Origin: Planctomycetota bacterium
GTDB taxonomy: Bacteria; Planctomycetota; SZUA-567; H5-PLA8
Reading direction: 5' to 3'
Length of the DNA: 64,000 nucleotides
Assembly: GCA_016200135.1 (NCBI GenBank)
Contig: JACQFI010000109.1
Span: 1-64,000, forward strand
Shown here: positions 43,288 through 52,182 of the stretch, piece by piece
Layout: each line of letters begins with the position of its first letter
Position numbering within the stretch: position 1 is the first letter of the stretch
Made by a program: the position numbers and the translations under genes
The notes under the pieces: model-generated
Database searches by the model: none
Seen by the model: only the letters and a program-made list of their open reading frames with translations
What the model was told of the DNA's origin: nothing

Positions 43288-44025
43288 CTACCGTGCGGGT
43301 ATCATCTCGGCGTAATCGCGCGCCGGGCACTTGGCGGCGGCGTTGACGTAGTGCAGCGCCCAGGCGCGGCGCGATTTGGGGCTGTTGTTCGCCTTGGAGC
43401 TGTGCAGCGAGAGCAGGTGGTGAAAAATGCACGCTCCGGCGGGGATCGGCACGGGGACTTCGGCGCCGAACGTGCCTTCCGGCGTCAGGTGCGGCGTGTC
43501 CTTGATCGCCTTGTGCGGCACCAGGCCGAGCTTGTGCGAGCCTGGGATGTAATTCATGCAGCCGTTTTCGACCGTCGCGTCGTCGATCGCCATCCAGCAG
43601 GTCACGCCCCCATCCATGGGCTCCACTTTAAAGTACGAGTTGTCCTGGTGCAGCGGCTTCTCGGTGCCGTGGAAGGCCGGCTTGAGGAAGGCCTGGTCGC
43701 TATAGAGGAGGATGCGTGCGGCGTTGCCGGTAAGTTGCGCGACGCAATCGAGGATCGCGGCCTTGGTGGCGATCGAGCGAAAGAACGCGTCGTTCGGCGC
43801 GAGCGAGCTGAGCTTGCGCAGGATGGGCTTGGCCGCGACGGCGGTGCCGCCTTCGCCGGGCTCGAAGTTCGTCACGAAGTTCTTGCTCTGCGCCGAGGCG
43901 CGGCCTTCCTGGATCTCGTCGATGCGCTCGCGCAGGGTCTGGAGTTCCTGCGGCGCGACGAGGTTCTCGACGACCAGGTAGCCGTTCTTCGCGTACGAAT
44001 TGAGTTGCGCTTGGGTGAGCTTCAT
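43288..44025 (-). CDS. Phytanoyl-CoA dioxygenase-family protein
   Basis: A 245-residue Fe(II)/2-oxoglutarate-dependent oxygenase. The metal facial triad is visible: HQD at residues 126-128 in KPLHQDNSYF, and His208 in HLLSLHSSKANNSP, with Arg219/220 for 2-oxoglutarate. FTCWMAIDDAT-type and NGCMNYIPGSHKLG segments are characteristic. GGAG upstream supports the start. It hydroxylates an unknown substrate. An AraC regulator is divergent next to it. Confidence 0.88.
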   Translation of the reverse strand: MKLTQAQLNSYAKNGYLVVENLVAPQELQTLRERIDEIQEGRASAQSKNFVTNFEPGEGGTAVAAKPILRKLSSLAPNDAFFRSIATKAAILDCVAQLTGNAARILLYSDQAFLKPAFHGTEKPLHQDNSYFKVEPMDGGVTCWMAIDDATVENGCMNYIPGSHKLGLVPHKAIKDTPHLTPEGTFGAEVPVPIPAGACIFHHLLSLHSSKANNSPKSRRAWALHYVNAAAKCPARDYAEMIPAR

Positions 44026-44157
44026 GTCCGGAATCTCCTGCGGGTCTCGTGGGCGTGCGGCCTCAACCGCACTTGCTACGGCAGGGAATGTACATTAATC
44101 CAAGAGACGTGTCTTTAGCGGCACCTCCGAATATGTGCACAAATCTCAGGTACGCCC

Positions 44158-45054
44158 ATGCCATCCAGGACCTCTCCTTTGCTTGTCGCGCTGCCCGAAG
44201 GGCTGCCGACTTACGTCGGGCGCTACGGCGTTTACTCCGCGCGGCCGGGCTCGCTGCCTGTGGTCGTGCTGCACAACGACTGGGACATCTTCTGGGTCCG
44301 GCGCGGGCAGGCCGTCTGGGAACTGAAAGACGGCGAGCGCCTGGTCGCCGGGCCGGGCGAGTTCGCGCTGCTGCCGCCGTTCACCCCCGCAACCACCCTC
44401 GAAGGCCGCGCGCCGCTCGTCTTCCACCACTGCCACTTCGATTTCCGGCCCGTCCCCGGGCGCATGTCGGAAGGCCACCGCGCCGACAGCGCCGGTCCCG
44501 GCCGCCGCGCGCTCGTGCCGCTCACGTTTTCGGGCAAGGAAGCCCCGGGCGTCCAACGCGCCTATCGCGCGCTCGCGCAGCTCGATCCGCAGCGGCCCGG
44601 CGAGCCGTGGCGCTACGAGCGCGCCGTGCTGGACCTGATCGCCGCGCTGGCGGCGTTTGCCGAGGCGCGCACGCGCCGCCACGGCTCGGGCCGGTCCTTT
44701 GAGTCTTCAGCCGTCCGCGACGACCGCGTGCGGGAGATCCGCGAGAAGATCGAGGCCGAGCCCGCGCGGGCCTGGCGCGTGACGGACTTGGCCGCTTCGG
44801 TCGATCTCTCGCCCGGCCACCTGCACGAACTCTGCCGGGCAGTGCTCGGCCGCAGCCTCAAGCGCTACATCGTCGAGACCCGCCTGCGTCGCGCGCTGAA
44901 ACTGCTGCGCGAACGCTCTGGCGGGCGCGTGCCCTCGGTGAAGGTGGTGAGCAGCGCCTGCGGATTCTCCTCGCAGCACTTCTTCAGCCGCCAGTTCAAG
45001 AGTTACTTCGGCGTGAGTCCGCTCGTATACCGCGACCGCGCTGGCTTGGCGTGA
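44158..45054 (+). CDS. AraC-family transcriptional regulator
   Basis: A 298-residue regulator. N-terminus (about 30-110) is a cupin-like sensor (DWDIFWVRRGQAVWELKDG). The C-terminal HTH (about 190-295) carries RVTDLAASVDLSPGHLHELC and the second helix pair ending FSRQFKSYFGVSPLVYR, the family signature. It is divergent from the PhyH-type oxygenase (132-base spacer, where its operator should lie) and probably controls it. Confidence 0.9.
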   Translation: MPSRTSPLLVALPEGLPTYVGRYGVYSARPGSLPVVVLHNDWDIFWVRRGQAVWELKDGERLVAGPGEFALLPPFTPATTLEGRAPLVFHHCHFDFRPVPGRMSEGHRADSAGPGRRALVPLTFSGKEAPGVQRAYRALAQLDPQRPGEPWRYERAVLDLIAALAAFAEARTRRHGSGRSFESSAVRDDRVREIREKIEAEPARAWRVTDLAASVDLSPGHLHELCRAVLGRSLKRYIVETRLRRALKLLRERSGGRVPSVKVVSSACGFSSQHFFSRQFKSYFGVSPLVYRDRAGLA

Positions 45055-45068
45055 ACCAGAATCCGTGG

Positions 45069-45164
45069 GGCGGGCGGCCCTGCCCGCCGGGCTGGATGAT
45101 CGCTAGCTGTTCGTAGAGCGAAGCAATGCCGTTTCGCCGTTCGCTCCACGCTCTTCGCTCTACG
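45069..45164. repeat. Two hairpins at the 3' side of the AraC gene
   Basis: GGCGGGC (45069-45075) and GCCCGCC (45082-45088) form one hairpin. CGTAGAGCGAAG (45112-45123) and CTTCGCTCTACG (45153-45164) are perfect 12-bp complements; the second belongs to the CGCTCCACGCTC repeat also at 21.4 and 49.0 kb. Confidence 0.75.
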
Positions 45165-45170
45165 ATCCGT

Positions 45171-46040
45171 TCACGCTTTTCCCAGCCTGCGCAGCGCCAG
45201 CACGGCAACAAACGCCGCGAACTGGGCGAGGATCACCACCGAGCCCGGCGGGACGTTCCACACGTAGGAGCCATAAAGGCCGATCTCGTAGCTGAGCACG
45301 CCGACTACGCCCGCGAAGACCACGGCTTCGCCCAGGCGTTTGCAGACGGCGAGGCCGATGAGGCCCGGCAGCACGAGCGAGGCGCTGGCGAGCACGATGC
45401 CCACGATCCGGGCCGCGACCACCACCGTCAGCACGAGCAGCAGCAGAAAAAGATAATGCAGGAAGCTGACCGGCAGGCCGCTCACTTCCGCAAGGTTCTC
45501 GTCGTAGGTGTAGTACATCAGTTCCTTGTGAAGCACGAACAGCACCACGACGACCGCCGCCGCAAGCGCGAGCGTGAGCCACACCTGGCCCGCGCCAATC
45601 GTGAGCAAGCTGCCGAAAAGGTAGCCCTCCCAGCTCGGAGCGTACTGTCCTTCGCCGCGCTGGCGCAGCGTGATGAGCATCGCGCCGAGGGCCATGGCGA
45701 CCGAGAAGGCGATGCCGATCGCGCTGTCTTCGCTGATGCGGCTCTGCCCGCCGCGCCGCGAGACGCGCCCGACCGCGATCGCAAGCACGAGGCAGAAGCC
45801 GATGGTGATTGCCTGAATGCTGGCGTCGTCGCTGCGCGAGCCCGCGATGAGAAAAAGGCCGAGCCCGAGTCCGCCGAAGGCCGCGTGCGCCATACCGTCG
45901 CCCACGAACGCCATGCGCCGCAGCACGACGAACGGCGAGAGGCACGCGCAGGCCAAGCCCACGAGCGCGCCCGCGCCCACCGCGCGCTGCAGCAGCGGCG
46001 TATCCTGAAGCGCCTGCCAATAGGAGACCGGCTCTGCCAT
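45171..46040 (-). CDS. znuB: Zinc ABC transporter permease
   Basis: A 289-residue membrane protein of the ABC-3 (ZnuB/TroC) family with about eight helices. LSPFVVLRRMAFVGDGMAHAAFGGLGLGLF is split over the first helices (the family motif), and ELMYYTYDENLAEVSGLP is the cytoplasmic coupling region. The last gene of a four-gene zinc operon, eight bases after znuC. Confidence 0.9.
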   Translation of the reverse strand: MAEPVSYWQALQDTPLLQRAVGAGALVGLACACLSPFVVLRRMAFVGDGMAHAAFGGLGLGLFLIAGSRSDDASIQAITIGFCLVLAIAVGRVSRRGGQSRISEDSAIGIAFSVAMALGAMLITLRQRGEGQYAPSWEGYLFGSLLTIGAGQVWLTLALAAAVVVVLFVLHKELMYYTYDENLAEVSGLPVSFLHYLFLLLLVLTVVVAARIVGIVLASASLVLPGLIGLAVCKRLGEAVVFAGVVGVLSYEIGLYGSYVWNVPPGSVVILAQFAAFVAVLALRRLGKA

Positions 46041-46048
46041 GCGCGTCC

Positions 46049-46933
46049 TTAGTGGTTGTGGTCGCAGTGCGGCCCGTGCGCGTGCCCGGCGGGCCCCTGG
46101 TCGCCGTGGAATTCCTCGAGGTGCTGCTTGTGCTTAATGAAGAACGCGTCGAGCTCGCATGCATAGACCTTGCGCAGCACTTCCTCGCTGATGAGCTCGC
46201 TGCGGTCGTGCCAGTGCAGGCTCTTGTTCAGGCACGCGAGGTGTTCGGCGAAGTGCGCCAGCGCGGTCACGTCGTGCGAGACCATCACGACGGTAAGATG
46301 AAATTCTTTCTGAAGGCGTTCGAGCAGATCGAAGAGCTGCGCCTGGCCGCCGGTGTCGAGCCCGCTGGTGGGTTCGTCGAGCAGGAGCAGTTTAGGATGT
46401 GCCACCAGCGCGCGCGCGATGGCCACGCGCTGCTGCTGCCCGCCGGAGAGGTTGCTCGCGGAGCGATCCTGCAAACCGGCGAGGCCCACGTGCCCGATGG
46501 CCTTCAGCGCGGACTCGCGCTCCGCCGCGCCGGGCCTGCGAAAAAGTCCCAGGCTGCTGTAGGTGCCCATCAGGACGACATCGAGCACAGTCGCGGGAAA
46601 ATGTTTGCGGACGCCCGTGTCCTGCGGGACATAGCCAAGCAGCAGCCGGTCGGCGCCGAGTTCGCGCGGGTCGCGACCGAGCACAAGAACCTTTCCGGAC
46701 TGCGGCGCGAGCAGCCCGAGGATGATCTTCAGGAGCGTCGTCTTGCCGCCGCCGTTGGGACCGATCAGCCCGAGGAACTCGCCTTCGCGCACGGTAAAAT
46801 TCACGTTGTCGAGCGCCTTTTCGCCGCCGGTGTAGGCGAAGCTCAGGCTCGCGACTTCGATCACCGGCGGACCGCCATTACCGGCGAACGCGGCCGGCGC
46901 GGCGGAGAGATTCGGCTGCGCTTGCGTGCTCAC
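46049..46933 (-). CDS. znuC: Zinc ABC transporter ATP-binding protein
   Basis: A 294-residue ATPase: Walker A GPNGGGKTT, signature LSGGQQQR, Walker B LLLLDEP and the H-loop SHD. Starts at a GTG at 46933 that overlaps the znuA stop by four bases. The C-terminus is His-rich (HAHGPHCDHNH), a likely metal-binding tail. Confidence 0.93.
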   Translation of the reverse strand: MSTQAQPNLSAAPAAFAGNGGPPVIEVASLSFAYTGGEKALDNVNFTVREGEFLGLIGPNGGGKTTLLKIILGLLAPQSGKVLVLGRDPRELGADRLLLGYVPQDTGVRKHFPATVLDVVLMGTYSSLGLFRRPGAAERESALKAIGHVGLAGLQDRSASNLSGGQQQRVAIARALVAHPKLLLLDEPTSGLDTGGQAQLFDLLERLQKEFHLTVVMVSHDVTALAHFAEHLACLNKSLHWHDRSELISEEVLRKVYACELDAFFIKHKQHLEEFHGDQGPAGHAHGPHCDHNH

Positions 46934-47919
46934 TGGAGATTCTCCACCAATGTTTTGACGTTGTAGCGCATGCGTTCGATGTACGTCGAACCGCTGGGCG
47001 CTTGGCCACGCTCGAGCGGGTCCAGCGGCGCCGCTTTCACGCCCAGGGCCTCGGCCAGCGCCTTGGCTCCCGATTCGTTCTGGGCTTCCGAGAAGACCAC
47101 GCGCTGCCCAATCTCGCGCAGCTTGGCGGTGGCGGCGCTCACGTCCTGCGCGCTCGGCTCCAGGCCCGGGGCAATCTGCATCACGCCGGCCAGCTTGATG
47201 CCGCAGAGTTCGAGCAGGTAGCCGTAGGCGTCGTGCATGGTGACGATCTGTTTGCCGCGCGCCGGCTTGGACGTCTCCGCAAATTCCAGCGCGAGGTCGC
47301 GCAAGCGGGCGGCGTAGGCCTTCGCGCGCGCGCGGTAGCCTTCGGCGTGCGGCGCATCCAGGCGCGCGAACTCTTCGCCCAACCGTTCCGTGATCTGCGC
47401 GGCGCGGTTCGGGTCGAGCCACACGTGCGGGTCGTCGTCGAGGTCGCCGTGGTCGTGATCTTGCGCAGCGTGCGCGTGATGCGCATGCGCCTCTTTTTCA
47501 GCGGCGCCCAGCTTGCGGCGCTCGACCCACATCCCGGCTTCGAGCAACTCCGTGTTGCCGGACTTCCCGGCGGACTCGATGGCGCGATGGCTCCACGGAT
47601 CGAGGCCAAGCCCGACGACCAGCAGCGCACGCGAGCGGCCGATGCGCCCGATATCCCGCATGCTCGGCGAGAAACTGTGCGGGTCGCCGCCTTCGCCTTC
47701 GAGCAGGTAGACGTCCGCGTCGGAACCGGCGACTTCCTTGGCCCAGTCGTAAAGCGGGAAGATGCTCGCTGTGAGCTCCATTTTCGCAGGCGGCGTCGAG
47801 GTCTGCGTGCCCGTGCCGCAGCCGCTCGTGAGCGAGAAGAGAGCCCCCGCGCCGGCGCCCAGTGCCGCGAAGCAGACGCGCCGGAGCGCCAGGATCGAGA
47901 TTGGAAACCGCGCGCTCAT
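46930..47919 (-). CDS. znuA: Zinc ABC transporter substrate-binding lipoprotein
   Basis: A 329-residue protein with a lipoprotein signal (LTSGCG lipobox near residue 35). The ZnuA body has ASIFPLYDWAKEVAG, GGDPHSFSPSMRDIGRI and a His/Asp-rich loop (HAHHAHAAQDHDHGD) before DPHVWLDP, the metal-shuttling region of zinc binders. TMHDAYGYLLELCGI is the C-terminal lobe. Starts 4 bases inside the cobW-like gene. Confidence 0.93.
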   Translation of the reverse strand: MSARFPISILALRRVCFAALGAGAGALFSLTSGCGTGTQTSTPPAKMELTASIFPLYDWAKEVAGSDADVYLLEGEGGDPHSFSPSMRDIGRIGRSRALLVVGLGLDPWSHRAIESAGKSGNTELLEAGMWVERRKLGAAEKEAHAHHAHAAQDHDHGDLDDDPHVWLDPNRAAQITERLGEEFARLDAPHAEGYRARAKAYAARLRDLALEFAETSKPARGKQIVTMHDAYGYLLELCGIKLAGVMQIAPGLEPSAQDVSAATAKLREIGQRVVFSEAQNESGAKALAEALGVKAAPLDPLERGQAPSGSTYIERMRYNVKTLVENLQ

Positions 47920-48908
47920 GCAGACCCCGTTTTCTGCCCGGTGCACTCTGGAACGGCGCAGGCGCTGAAGGCTTCCTCGATGCGCCGCCGCGCGTCCGCC
48001 GGAAGTTTCTCCGCGACGATGTCGCAGCGGCTCTCGCCGAGATTCTTCACGCCTGCCTGTTCGTCCACGCCGCTCCCGCTCAGATTGAAGAGCACGTGCC
48101 CGCCCTCGGCATGGAAGATGCCCTTCGCGCGCCATGGCCGCACGCCGAAGTTGCCCGCGTCCAGTTCGGCAAAGAACGCGCGGAGCCGCGCGAGAGCGAA
48201 GCGCGTCGCAGCGGGTCTGGAGAAGGAGAGGCTCTCGCCGCGTGCGTGCTCGCGAGGCTCATGGCCGCCGTGCTTCCCGGTTGAAGCCGCGCCGGCCGCG
48301 CCCTGGTTCGGCGTCCCCAGCGCTTCAAGCACATCCGCCGGAATCTTCCAGTAGCTGGTCTCGAGGACGCGCGCGCGCGGGTTCGCCTTCGCCAGGGCCG
48401 CGCGGAAACGCGCGAGGTCCGCGGGGGCCGTGCGGTCGAGCTTGTTCGTGACGATCACGTCGGCCTCGGCGATCTGGCCCGCGTAGAACGGCATCGGGCG
48501 GCCCTGGAGCTTGAGGAACGTCAGCGGGTCCACCACGGTCAGTACGGGCCCGAGCGCGTAAAGGTTCGCCATGTCTTCGAGCGCGAAGATGCGGCGGATC
48601 TCTTCCGGCCGCGCCAGGCCCGTCGGCTCGACGAAGAGGCGTTCCGGCCGGACCTTCGCGGCGATCTCGGCGAGCGCTTCCACCAGGCGTCCGGCGAGCG
48701 TGCAGCAGATGCAGCCGTCGGGGATCTCCTTCACCGTGAGCGCGGACGAACCGGCGAGCACCGTGCCGTCGATGCCCAGCGCGCCGAACTCGTTGACCAA
48801 AACGGCGCAACGCTCGCCGCGGCCTTTGAGCTCGCGGAGCAGATGCAGGAGGGTCGTGGTCTTGCCCGCCCCGAGGAAGCCTGCGATGAGATGCGCGCGG
48901 ATCGGCAC
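47916..48908 (-). CDS. COG0523/CobW-type GTPase (zinc metallochaperone-like)
   Basis: A 330-residue G3E GTPase. Walker A GFLGAGKTT at residues 10-18, the metal-binding CICC at 66-69 (the CxCC of the zinc-chaperone group), VEPTGLARPEEIRRIF and NKLDRTAPADL as the NKxD site. The C-terminal CobW domain follows. Starts at a GTG at 48908. First in an operon with znuA, znuC and znuB; in that context it probably hands zinc to a target under zinc limitation. Confidence 0.9.
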   Translation of the reverse strand: MPIRAHLIAGFLGAGKTTTLLHLLRELKGRGERCAVLVNEFGALGIDGTVLAGSSALTVKEIPDGCICCTLAGRLVEALAEIAAKVRPERLFVEPTGLARPEEIRRIFALEDMANLYALGPVLTVVDPLTFLKLQGRPMPFYAGQIAEADVIVTNKLDRTAPADLARFRAALAKANPRARVLETSYWKIPADVLEALGTPNQGAAGAASTGKHGGHEPREHARGESLSFSRPAATRFALARLRAFFAELDAGNFGVRPWRAKGIFHAEGGHVLFNLSGSGVDEQAGVKNLGESRCDIVAEKLPADARRRIEEAFSACAVPECTGQKTGSA

Positions 48909-48913
48909 GTTAA

Positions 48914-48935
48914 TGATAATCCTTTCTCAATATCA
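48914..48935 (-). promoter_or_regulatory. Candidate Zur/Fur-type box before the zinc operon
   Basis: TGATAAT (48914-48920) and AATATCA (48929-48935) form an imperfect dyad with an 8-base spacer, directly upstream of the GTG of the zinc GTPase. The Fur/Zur group recognises AT-rich dyads of this kind. Match to a consensus is loose. Confidence 0.35.
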
Positions 48936-48977
48936 GTATGCGCGGAGGGGCTGGGGGAGTCAAGCGGGTTGCGGCGG

Positions 48978-49083
48978 GAAGGAGCGTGGAGCGTGGAGCT
49001 ACACCGATTCGATCATTGTTGTCGATGTTTTCGTTTTTTGTTCGCCGTACCGCTCTTCGCTTCACGCTCTACGCTCTACGGCA
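48978..49083. repeat. CGCTCCACGCTC-type inverted repeat
   Basis: GAAGGAGCGTGGAGCGTGGA (48979-48998) is opposite in sense to CGCTCTTCGCTTCACGCTCT (49051-49070) and its continuation ACGCTCTACG. Related copies are at 21421-21446 (inside tmk) and 45141-45164. Confidence 0.75.
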
Positions 49084-49087
49084 ACCC

Positions 49088-51487
49088 TTACGGCTCAGGA
49101 TCGCCAAGATTGCGCTTCTCAGTGACCGGCTGGCGGTGCCAGATGACCTGGTCTTTGAGCGCATCGTAGACGGCCTCGACGCGGCGCGTGCTGCCGGCGT
49201 AGGGTTGGCCGCTGGGATCGAGCGCGCGGCTGAGCACGTAAACGGCGAAGTAGCGCGAACGGAACGCGAAGCGCGGGGTCCAGGAGACGTCGCCGTTCGC
49301 GGCCGGACCGGAGTTGCGGTCGGGCGTCGGCTTGAGCGTGGTGTCATCATATCCGGGGCTTTCGATATTCCGGTAGGCGCGCACAGGCCCGTGCACCGTT
49401 GAATGGCAGGTCGGGGCATTTCCCGAGGCGTCTGCCAGGTCGAAGATGTCCGTGCCGTCAGATTGATCCGTTGACCAATTGGGGCTCTCGTGCATTGTCG
49501 TATTGGATGCGACGATTTTAGTGTTACCCGTGATGAACGTTACCTTATCTCCCGGCATAAAGGTGCCAGGCGCGACTTGCCCGTACTCCACCTCCTGCGT
49601 GTCGTCCGAGTTCAGGAACGTCATCTCGAAATAGCCCGTGCCTGTGGTGGGATGCCAAGCCTTCAACGTTCCTTTGGCGTCGTCGGGTGCGGTTCGAGTA
49701 ACCAAGTAGGTCTTGATGCCCGCGGTGATATCCGCCTGCAGGATCTCGTTGTACTCAAACTTCGGCGTTCCGCTGGCGGTGCCGCCGAAGGGTATGTTCA
49801 CGCTGTCGAAGCTGTAGAAGCTGTAGCCGTACGTCCCGTCGCGCCGCTTGCCGCTTACGGCGTTGAGCAGGTTGTTGAGCGCCTTGGAGGTCAGCAGCGC
49901 GTTGTTCGTCGCATCGGTGAAGAGCTTGGCGACGCCGTCGTCGGTGCGGAAGAACGCGAAGCGCTGCTTCATGAACGTCGTCATAAGAGCCGGAGTGCCC
50001 ATCGAGGTGCTGTATTCGGCGTGCGCGGCGAGGAACTTCGCGTTGTCGACGCCGTACTGGTCGAGATCGAGGAAGACGATGGGTGTGATCAAGGTAACGT
50101 CGCGCTTGTCCATCGCCAGGTAGAGCATGCCGCAGGGCGAGGTCGTTGCGGTGAGCATGTCTTCGACGTCGCCCGACGCGGCCGGCGCCTTTGAGTTCAC
50201 GTGCGCGGCGAGGAAGTCTTCGAAGTCCATGCGGCTGAGGAACGGGCGCTTGGCGCAGATGCGCGCGGCGAGCGCCTCGGCCTTGGCGAGGTTCTCCGCG
50301 ACCATCGCGCCGGACGGATCGTAGCCGTCCACGAGCGGCACGCGCGCGAGCACCGCGCGCAGGGTCTCGTAGTTGGCCGTGTTCACGTTCAGCGCCGTGG
50401 AGAAGTCCTTCACGCTCGCGGTAACCTGGTTCTTCGTGGCCTCGGCGCCGCTGAGCGCATCGTCGGTAAAGACGTTGAAGTAGCGGTCGAGTCCGTAGCG
50501 CGAGTTGTAATACGCATAGCCCGAGGGTGAGGCCGGCGTCGCGATGCCGGTCGCGCTCCACATCTCGGCGACCGATCCGTATGGCGAAGTGTGCGGCACG
50601 AGCGTGCCCGTGACGAGCGGATCGTTAATGAGGCCCATGCCGCCGAAGTCCCGCACGCTCTCCAGCGCGCCCGAGGCCGCCGACTGGTCGGTCTCCGCGC
50701 CCACGTTCGCAAACGCGGTGTCGAGACCCCAGCCCGGCTTGCCGCTCGCGCCGTCGGGCTTCGGGTTCGCGAAGAGCTTGCCGTCGAGGTCCGCGATCCA
50801 GACGTAAAACTCGGCCATCTGCCCCGACTTCCACGTCGTGGCCGGCTTGGGCGCATAGAACTGCGCGATGCCGCCCTGATCGAGATCGACGACGAAGCGC
50901 CGCGCCAAGCCGGCGTGTTCGGGGCCGGACGCGAAGTTCTGCTTCACACCGCCGCCGGCGGTGGCGTAGTGCGAGATCTTGGCGTCGGTAAAGTGCAGAG
51001 GTTCGGCGGAGGACTCGAGGCCGGCCGAGGCAAAGAAGGTCGAATCGCTGTGATACCAGAGCCACGCGTGGCCGTTCGTGTTCGCGATGGTGGCCGCCGC
51101 CGTGGTCTCCGTTGGGTAGGCCTCGAACATGCGGAAGAGATTGCGTTGGGACTCGCCGGCAACCGCAGAGGGATCGGTGTTGATGTAGTTCTTGGCCGGA
51201 TCGGGGATGAAATAGCCGTCGGGCGTCGTGAAAACATACAGCAGGCAGGCATTGCGTACGTTGCGCAGCGTGAAATTCAGCCCCGCGTCGGAGGCTTGGC
51301 CGGCCTGGACGTTCTGAAGCGCGTTGGCGCTCGCGCGGCCTTCCTGGCGTACGTACAGCACGAACGCCGTGCCGATGCCGAAGAGCAGCACGATCAGGAT
51401 CACGGCGAAGACGAGCACGCTGCCGCGAGCCTGCCTTTTGCCGCAGAGACGCGGAGACACGGAGAACGGCCGATAACTTGGATTCAT
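49088..51487 (-). CDS. GspK/PilX-like minor pseudopilin, long
   Basis: A 799-residue protein. AAGGAGG precedes the ATG at 51487. After a leader containing PFSVSPRLCGK comes the helix SVLVFAVILIVLLFGIGTAF, which lacks the Glu5 of the other pilins as GspK-type proteins do. ASANALQNVQAGQASDAGLN follows as in PilX/GspK N-termini. The body is beta-rich, far longer than usual GspK (about 330), with helix-hairpin-helix-like LNVNTANYETLRAVLARV near residue 365. Last of four genes for a pseudopilus tip. Confidence 0.8.
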   Translation of the reverse strand: MNPSYRPFSVSPRLCGKRQARGSVLVFAVILIVLLFGIGTAFVLYVRQEGRASANALQNVQAGQASDAGLNFTLRNVRNACLLYVFTTPDGYFIPDPAKNYINTDPSAVAGESQRNLFRMFEAYPTETTAAATIANTNGHAWLWYHSDSTFFASAGLESSAEPLHFTDAKISHYATAGGGVKQNFASGPEHAGLARRFVVDLDQGGIAQFYAPKPATTWKSGQMAEFYVWIADLDGKLFANPKPDGASGKPGWGLDTAFANVGAETDQSAASGALESVRDFGGMGLINDPLVTGTLVPHTSPYGSVAEMWSATGIATPASPSGYAYYNSRYGLDRYFNVFTDDALSGAEATKNQVTASVKDFSTALNVNTANYETLRAVLARVPLVDGYDPSGAMVAENLAKAEALAARICAKRPFLSRMDFEDFLAAHVNSKAPAASGDVEDMLTATTSPCGMLYLAMDKRDVTLITPIVFLDLDQYGVDNAKFLAAHAEYSTSMGTPALMTTFMKQRFAFFRTDDGVAKLFTDATNNALLTSKALNNLLNAVSGKRRDGTYGYSFYSFDSVNIPFGGTASGTPKFEYNEILQADITAGIKTYLVTRTAPDDAKGTLKAWHPTTGTGYFEMTFLNSDDTQEVEYGQVAPGTFMPGDKVTFITGNTKIVASNTTMHESPNWSTDQSDGTDIFDLADASGNAPTCHSTVHGPVRAYRNIESPGYDDTTLKPTPDRNSGPAANGDVSWTPRFAFRSRYFAVYVLSRALDPSGQPYAGSTRRVEAVYDALKDQVIWHRQPVTEKRNLGDPEP
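51441..51467. repeat. GCGGAGACACGGAGAA repeat in a leader, copy 1
   Basis: CCGCAGAGACGCGGAGACAC then GGAGAAC. Read on the minus strand in the pilin frame it encodes FSVSPRLCG of the leader peptide. Confidence 0.85.
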
Positions 51488-51503
51488 CTTCGCGCCTCCT
51501 TTC

Positions 51504-52181
51504 TCAGTTTGTGAACGAAGCCGGGATCGGGATCAGTTTCTGGAAGATGCGCAACGGCTGCTTCGGGTTCGGGTCTTTGATCTGAATCTGGACGTTGATG
51601 TGCGTGGCGGTATCGGGCGCGCCGGTCGCGTCCACAAAAGCCTTTGTTGCATCGTCCCAGCGATAATAGAGACACGTGAGCGACTCCACGTCCGGCAGCA
51701 TCGCGAACTGGCTGTTGTGCACCGGCGTGGCCGCCAGCGAAGGCGGTCCAGGCGGCGCGTCCTGGGCGGTCTCGCGATAGAGAATCTTGGTGCTGGCGAG
51801 CACGTAGTAGCGCACGGTGACGAAGCCCACCGTCGCCGTGGTGGACTCGCCGGTCGTGGTCATCTTGAGGTCGTTCGTGGCCACGTCGCCGCCGGGCATC
51901 TCCACGAGGTTGCTCTTGGTGTACGGCGTGGTCCAGGGCCCAGGCACCGCGTCGGCGAGGTCGCGCTCGACGTTGTCGAAGAAGATGCGCGCGGCATCGG
52001 CGGCGCGGATGCGCGCCTGCGCGTCGGAGCGCGCTTGCGTTGCTCCATTTAGAAGCGTGAATCCAATGGAGAAAATAATCAGTGCGATAAAAACCGCGAC
52101 AAGCATTTCCACGAGCGTGAAACCGCGCCTATTGGAACCGCGGAGGCGCGGAGACACGGAGAAGGGCGTCGGTGCGTTCAC
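51504..52181 (-). CDS. GspJ/PilW-like minor pseudopilin
   Basis: A 225-residue prepilin starting at a GTG at 52181, one base after the previous stop. Leader PFSVSPRLRGSNRRG ends at the G-F-T-L-V-E-M cleavage site with Glu5, then VAVFIALIIFSIGFTLLNGA. ARIFFDNVERDLADAVPG and LTCLYYRWDDATK fit the GspJ/PilW fold. Followed by the GspK-like gene after 16 bases. Confidence 0.85.
   Translation of the reverse strand: MNAPTPFSVSPRLRGSNRRGFTLVEMLVAVFIALIIFSIGFTLLNGATQARSDAQARIRAADAARIFFDNVERDLADAVPGPWTTPYTKSNLVEMPGGDVATNDLKMTTTGESTTATVGFVTVRYYVLASTKILYRETAQDAPPGPPSLAATPVHNSQFAMLPDVESLTCLYYRWDDATKAFVDATGAPDTATHINVQIQIKDPNPKQPLRIFQKLIPIPASFTN
52138..52163. repeat. GCGGAGACACGGAGAA repeat in a leader, copy 2
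   Basis: CCGCGGAGGCGCGGAGACAC then GGAGAA. On the minus strand in the pilin frame it encodes FSVSPRLRG. Confidence 0.85.
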
Positions 52182-52182
52182 G

